Source of the DNA: Paraburkholderia fungorum
GTDB lineage: Bacteria > Pseudomonadota > Gammaproteobacteria > Burkholderiales > Burkholderiaceae
Direction of reading: 5' to 3'
Assembly (NCBI RefSeq): GCF_900099835.1
Contig: NZ_FNKP01000001.1
Coordinates: forward strand, 682,001 to 746,000
DNA length: 64,000 nucleotides
Made by a program: the position numbers and the translations under genes. The notes below the pieces were generated by a model that saw only the letters and a list, made by a program, of their open reading frames with translations, was not told the origin of the DNA and ran no database searches. Numbering within the stretch: the first letter of the stretch is position 1; each line of letters opens with the position of its first letter. Below, in pieces: positions 60,454-64,000 of this stretch.

Positions 60454-61440
60454 ATGAGTTGGCAAAGTGCACTCGCATGCTGGTATTTGCGTCGGCAGTT
60501 CCGACCGGAAACGCTCAAGCCGCGCATCAACGTCGAGCGGGCGCGTGCGTTGACGGCGAAGCGCGTCTGGTCGCCGCGCGTGCCTCGAGACTGGCGGTTG
60601 CGCGAGCTATATGGCGCGAACGACATGCCTTTGCGCGGCGAGTGGCTCGAACCCGCAACTAACGCGACGTCACCCGAGGCCGGCCCGACCGTGCTGTACT
60701 GTCACGGCGGCGGCTATTACTTCTGTTCACCGCGTACGCATCGCTCGATAGTGTTCGGACTGGCGACGCGTGCGCATGCGTCGATCTTTTCCCTCGAATA
60801 CCGGCTTGCGCCCGAGCATCGTTTCCCAGCGGCACTCAATGATGCGACCGCCGCCTATCGTCGACTGCTCGCCGACGGCATCGCGCCCGAGTCGATCGTG
60901 ATTGCCGGTGATTCGGCCGGCGGCGGTCTCGCGCTCGCCGCGTTGGTCGCGCTAAGAGACGCAGGTGATCCGCTGCCGGCCGGCGGCTTGCTGTTCTCGC
61001 CGTGGACCGATCTCGCCGCGACCGGCGCCAGCCTCAGCACCAATGACAGCGTCGATCCCATGTTCTGCGGTGCCGCGATCAAACGTGCCACGGAGGTTTA
61101 TCTCGGTGATGCTTCGCCCGCGGACCCCTACGCTTCGCCCCTCTACGCTGACCTGCACGGCTTGCCGCCGCTTTTCCTGATGGCGGGTAGCACGGAAGTG
61201 CTGCTCGACGACTCGCAGCGTGTCGCCGATAACGCACGCGCGGCGGGTGTCGATTGCGAGCTTGAGGTGTGGAAGAAAATGCCGCATGTGTGGCCGATGT
61301 TCGCGCCGTTCATCCCGGAGGCGAACCGCGCGCTCGATCACGCGGCTGCTTTCGTGCGACGCGCGACGAGCCGCGCCATGAAGGCCACCAACCCCACCAA
61401 CGCCGCCACTCAACCGTCGAGCGTGACGTCCAGCGTCTGA
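60454..61440 (+). CDS. Alpha/beta hydrolase, hormone-sensitive lipase family
   Basis: The 328-residue esterase shows the HSL-family oxyanion motif YCHGGGYYFCSP, the nucleophile elbow GDSAGGGLALA, catalytic Asp in STEVLLDDSQRVAD and catalytic His in KMPHVWPMF. These enzymes hydrolyse short-chain esters or lipids; the natural substrate is unknown. AAGGAG lies upstream at good spacing. The 3' end overlaps the convergent EcsC gene by 31 bases. Confidence 0.93.
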   Translation: MSWQSALACWYLRRQFRPETLKPRINVERARALTAKRVWSPRVPRDWRLRELYGANDMPLRGEWLEPATNATSPEAGPTVLYCHGGGYYFCSPRTHRSIVFGLATRAHASIFSLEYRLAPEHRFPAALNDATAAYRRLLADGIAPESIVIAGDSAGGGLALAALVALRDAGDPLPAGGLLFSPWTDLAATGASLSTNDSVDPMFCGAAIKRATEVYLGDASPADPYASPLYADLHGLPPLFLMAGSTEVLLDDSQRVADNARAAGVDCELEVWKKMPHVWPMFAPFIPEANRALDHAAAFVRRATSRAMKATNPTNAATQPSSVTSSV

Positions 61441-62249
61441 TAGACGGCCTCGATGGTGGGCTGGCCATATTGCCGTTCCAGCCGTCGCACGGTGAAGTGT
61501 CCGTGCGCAACCTGCTGGAAGTGGTCGATGAAAACCGTGTTGACCATCGCGCCGAGCACCGCGCCGATCGCCGGAATCGACTTGGCGGCGATCTGCTCGC
61601 TCACCTGCACCGAAAAGCGCGCAGCAATCGCGTTCAGCAGCCGCAACAAGGCCGCCGAGCCGTGCGCGCTGAAGCCCTTGGTCGCGATCTCCGAAGACGC
61701 CTTCGATACCGCCTGCGCCAGCGCGCCCCGCATGATGAAGTAGCCGAGATCGGCGTCGTCGTCTTCGCTCGACGTGCCGCCCATGCCGAGCACCGTCAGA
61801 CATTGCAGCTGCGTTTCGATCGACGTCAGATCCTCGCCCTCGCTGCGCGCAATATCGCAGATCGAGCGGAACATCAGCGTGGTGGTGACCGGCAATTCGA
61901 CGGGCAGCGCGAATAGCCCGAATGCGCCGCCGGCCGCCCCGGTGGTCGCCACCGCGAATTTGTGCAGCAAATTGCTCGGCCGGTCGGGCACGATGAGTGG
62001 CGTAGCATCGCGGCGACCCAGCGTACGCAGCGCGATCGACAAACATTTGCGCAGCGCCAGTTCGGTCGCATCGGTGACCTTGGCGTTGGCGAAGGCCGGA
62101 ATACGCGACATCAGCTTTTCGATCGGCGCGCCGACGATGCTCGCCAATTTCATCGCAAGCGCGGGGCTTTCGAGTTGATGTTTTGCGCGTTTTAGCGCTT
62201 TGAGATCCTCGTCGGATAACGATGATGTGGTCAGCGAACTCGGTTGCAT
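61410..62249 (-). CDS. EcsC family protein
   Basis: The 279-residue protein matches the EcsC family: RAKHQLESPALAMKLASIVG, FALPVELPVTTTLMFRSICD, IARSEGEDLTSIETQLQCL and AAKSIPAIGAVLGAMVNTVF with hydrophobic stretches suggesting membrane association. The name comes from a gene next to an ABC transporter in Bacillus; the biochemical role is unknown. ATG 62249 has GGGAGG close upstream; an in-frame ATG at 62267 is possible. Confidence 0.85.
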   Translation of the reverse strand: MQPSSLTTSSLSDEDLKALKRAKHQLESPALAMKLASIVGAPIEKLMSRIPAFANAKVTDATELALRKCLSIALRTLGRRDATPLIVPDRPSNLLHKFAVATTGAAGGAFGLFALPVELPVTTTLMFRSICDIARSEGEDLTSIETQLQCLTVLGMGGTSSEDDDADLGYFIMRGALAQAVSKASSEIATKGFSAHGSAALLRLLNAIAARFSVQVSEQIAAKSIPAIGAVLGAMVNTVFIDHFQQVAHGHFTVRRLERQYGQPTIEAVYQTLDVTLDG

Positions 62250-62388
62250 GGGCCTCCCTGGCGTCATGTCATGTGCTTTCTTCAGTCGATTGCCACCGCC
62301 GCGAAGGCAGGTGGCACGTCCCGCTTAGAGCGTCGCAGCATGGTATGATTCCCGATCATTTGACGAGTCAACTGTTGCTCTATCAAAA

Positions 62389-63984
62389 ATGGCTGTCCAT
62401 ACCGCGGCTCACCACTCGAGTGGGCAAGTCTTACCGTTCCGTGAATCCTTGCTGGCGATGCTCGGCATCTCCTTCGTCACGATGCTGGTCGCGCTCGATC
62501 AGACCGTGGTCGGCACCGCGCTGCCCACCATCGTGTCGGAACTCAGGGGCTTCGAACTCTACGCGTGGGTTGCCACGTCGTATCTGCTGACCTCCGTCAT
62601 TACCGTGCCGATTTTCGGCCGACTCGGCGATTACTACGGGCGCAAACCGTTCGTGATCGCGTCGATCGTCGTGTTCACGGCAGCGTCGGTGCTGTGCGGC
62701 GTCGCCAACAACATGCTGTTTCTCGTGCTTGCGCGCGGCTTGCAGGGCATCGGCGGCGGGATGCTGGTCGGCACCGCGTTCGCGTGCATTCCCGATCTGT
62801 TTCCCGATTCGGTCGTGCGTCTGCGCTGGCAGGTGCTGATGAGTTCGGCGTTCGGGATCGCCAATGCCGTGGGGCCGTCGCTCGGCGGTTTTCTCACGCA
62901 GTATTACGGATGGCGCTCGGTTTTCTACGTGAATCTGCCGGTTGGTTTGCTGTCGCTGTTTTTCGTGTGGCGTTTTCTGCCGCATCTGCGACACGTCGAG
63001 CATAAGGGCAAGATGCGGCTTGATTGGCCCGGCGCGTTGCTGATCGCCGTCGCGCTTGGTTCGCTGCAACTGTTCGTCGAGATGCTGCCGAAACAAGGCT
63101 CGACGCTTATCGCGTTCGGGCTGCTCGGCTTGAGCATCGTATCGGCCTATGCGCTGTGGCAGTGGGAAAAACGCTGCCCAACCGCGATTCTTCCCGTCGA
63201 CATGTTCCGCAATCGCAGCCTTTCGGCGCTGTTTCTGCTCGCCGTGCTCGGCGGCTTCACGATGTTCTCGATGCTGTTCTACGCGCCGCTGCTGTTCCAG
63301 GGCGGCTTCGGCATGTCGCCGAAAGAAGCGGGGCTCGTGATCACGCCGCTGGTCGTGTTCATCACGATCGGCAGCATTGCCAACGGGCGCATCGTGTCGC
63401 GCGTGCGTAATCCGAATCTGATGCTGTATGTCGGCTTTGCGCTGATCGCGTTGTCGTGCCTCGGGATCGTGGTCGCGACGCGTTCCATGTCGCAATGGGT
63501 GCTGATGTCGTTCATGGTGCTCGGCGGCCTCGGGCTCGGCTTCGTGATGCCGAACCTGACCATCTTCGCGCAGCAGACGGCGGGCCGCGAGCACCTCGGC
63601 ATCGCCACGGCGCTGCTGCAGTCGCTGCGGATGATTGGCGGCATGATCGGCACGGCGCTCACCGGCACGCTGATCAGCCATATGTACGCGAGCGGCGTGC
63701 GCAGCGCGCTGGAAAGCGCGAACGCATCGCACTGGTTCAGCGATCTCGGCGATCCGCAAATCCTGATCAATCAGGGCGCGCAAACCGCGCTGGTCGACCA
63801 GTTGACGCACGCGGGCCATAACGGCGCAATGCTGCTCGAAAGCGCGCGCGAATCGCTGGTGGCCGCGATTCATCTGGGGCTCGCGATGGCGGCGATCATC
63901 GCGGTGGTGTCGGTGTGGCAAAGCCGCCGCGTGCCGCCGATCAAGCTCCAACGCAAGCTCGAACCCGTGATTCACGCGGACTGA
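62389..63984 (+). CDS. DHA2-family MFS multidrug exporter (14 helices)
   Basis: The 531-residue permease has 14 predicted helices and DHA2 motifs: FVTMLVALDQTVVGTALPTI (motif D1), GRLGDYYGRKPFVIASIVVF (motif A) and GLQGIGGGMLVGTAFACI (motif B region), with motif C-type GPSLGGFLTQYYGWRSVFYV. Such proteins export drugs and other toxic compounds by proton antiport. The gene ends 16 bases before the window edge; no regulator or membrane-fusion partner is seen. Confidence 0.93.
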   Translation: MAVHTAAHHSSGQVLPFRESLLAMLGISFVTMLVALDQTVVGTALPTIVSELRGFELYAWVATSYLLTSVITVPIFGRLGDYYGRKPFVIASIVVFTAASVLCGVANNMLFLVLARGLQGIGGGMLVGTAFACIPDLFPDSVVRLRWQVLMSSAFGIANAVGPSLGGFLTQYYGWRSVFYVNLPVGLLSLFFVWRFLPHLRHVEHKGKMRLDWPGALLIAVALGSLQLFVEMLPKQGSTLIAFGLLGLSIVSAYALWQWEKRCPTAILPVDMFRNRSLSALFLLAVLGGFTMFSMLFYAPLLFQGGFGMSPKEAGLVITPLVVFITIGSIANGRIVSRVRNPNLMLYVGFALIALSCLGIVVATRSMSQWVLMSFMVLGGLGLGFVMPNLTIFAQQTAGREHLGIATALLQSLRMIGGMIGTALTGTLISHMYASGVRSALESANASHWFSDLGDPQILINQGAQTALVDQLTHAGHNGAMLLESARESLVAAIHLGLAMAAIIAVVSVWQSRRVPPIKLQRKLEPVIHAD

Positions 63985-64000
63985 TTTTTTAGACTGACGG

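Noticed and set aside
62431-63975. A 514-codon open frame on the minus strand
   Set aside because: It lies entirely opposite the DHA2 MFS gene and has the low-complexity Arg/His/Gln composition of a shadow frame.

Overview
The window is a GC-rich, densely coding piece of a betaproteobacterial chromosome. Gene content and order fit Burkholderiaceae, most likely Paraburkholderia or Burkholderia: the rpoH, ftsY/rsmD/coaD, kdsD-kdsC-lptC-lptA-lptB-rpoN-hpf-ptsN-hprK-rapZ and uvrA/MFS/ssb neighbourhoods, a CIRCE element in front of rpoH, a CydP-CydA pair and a long CTC-type L25. I do not assign a species. I see no prophage, insertion sequence, transposase or CRISPR array.

Layout. 0-2 kb: start of a cytochrome bd oxidase operon (cydP, partial cydA) and rpoH with an HrcA operator. 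2-9 kb: PagL-like lipid A deacylase, an NTF2-like protein, ybiB, a fumarylacetoacetase-family hydrolase with a zeta-class GST isomerase, ftsY, rsmD, coaD and a YfhL ferredoxin. 9-18 kb: hisC, pth, rplY, prs, tRNA-Gln, ispE, lolB, a periplasmic TPR protein, mutM and mutY. 18-28 kb: one long leftward block for nitrogen-PTS and HPr-kinase control, sigma-54, ribosome hibernation, LPS transport and Kdo synthesis. 28-44 kb: a Kef-type antiporter, apt, a LysE exporter, a Nudix protein, purU, a PepSY membrane protein behind a possible Fur box, an AI-2E family permease, uvrA, an MFS permease, ssb, a DUF4239 protein and a chemoreceptor.

44-64 kb is the more accessory part. A leftward ba3-type heme-copper oxidase operon carries subunit I, a CuA subunit II, a 57-residue membrane subunit and three multiheme cytochromes c, and probably forms one respiratory branch alongside the bd oxidase. 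It is followed by a LysR/MFS divergent pair. Next comes a signalling locus: two RcsB-like response regulators, an aquaporin and a 1484-residue BvgS-like hybrid kinase. Kinase architecture and regulator family do not match the usual Bvg/Evg pairing, so this is the most interesting locus here. The window ends with a CHRD protein, an HSL-family esterase, an EcsC protein and a DHA2-type MFS exporter.

All calls come from reading the sequence and from memory of protein families; no database search was run. Comparisons to E. coli, Thermus or Pseudomonas proteins are from recall.
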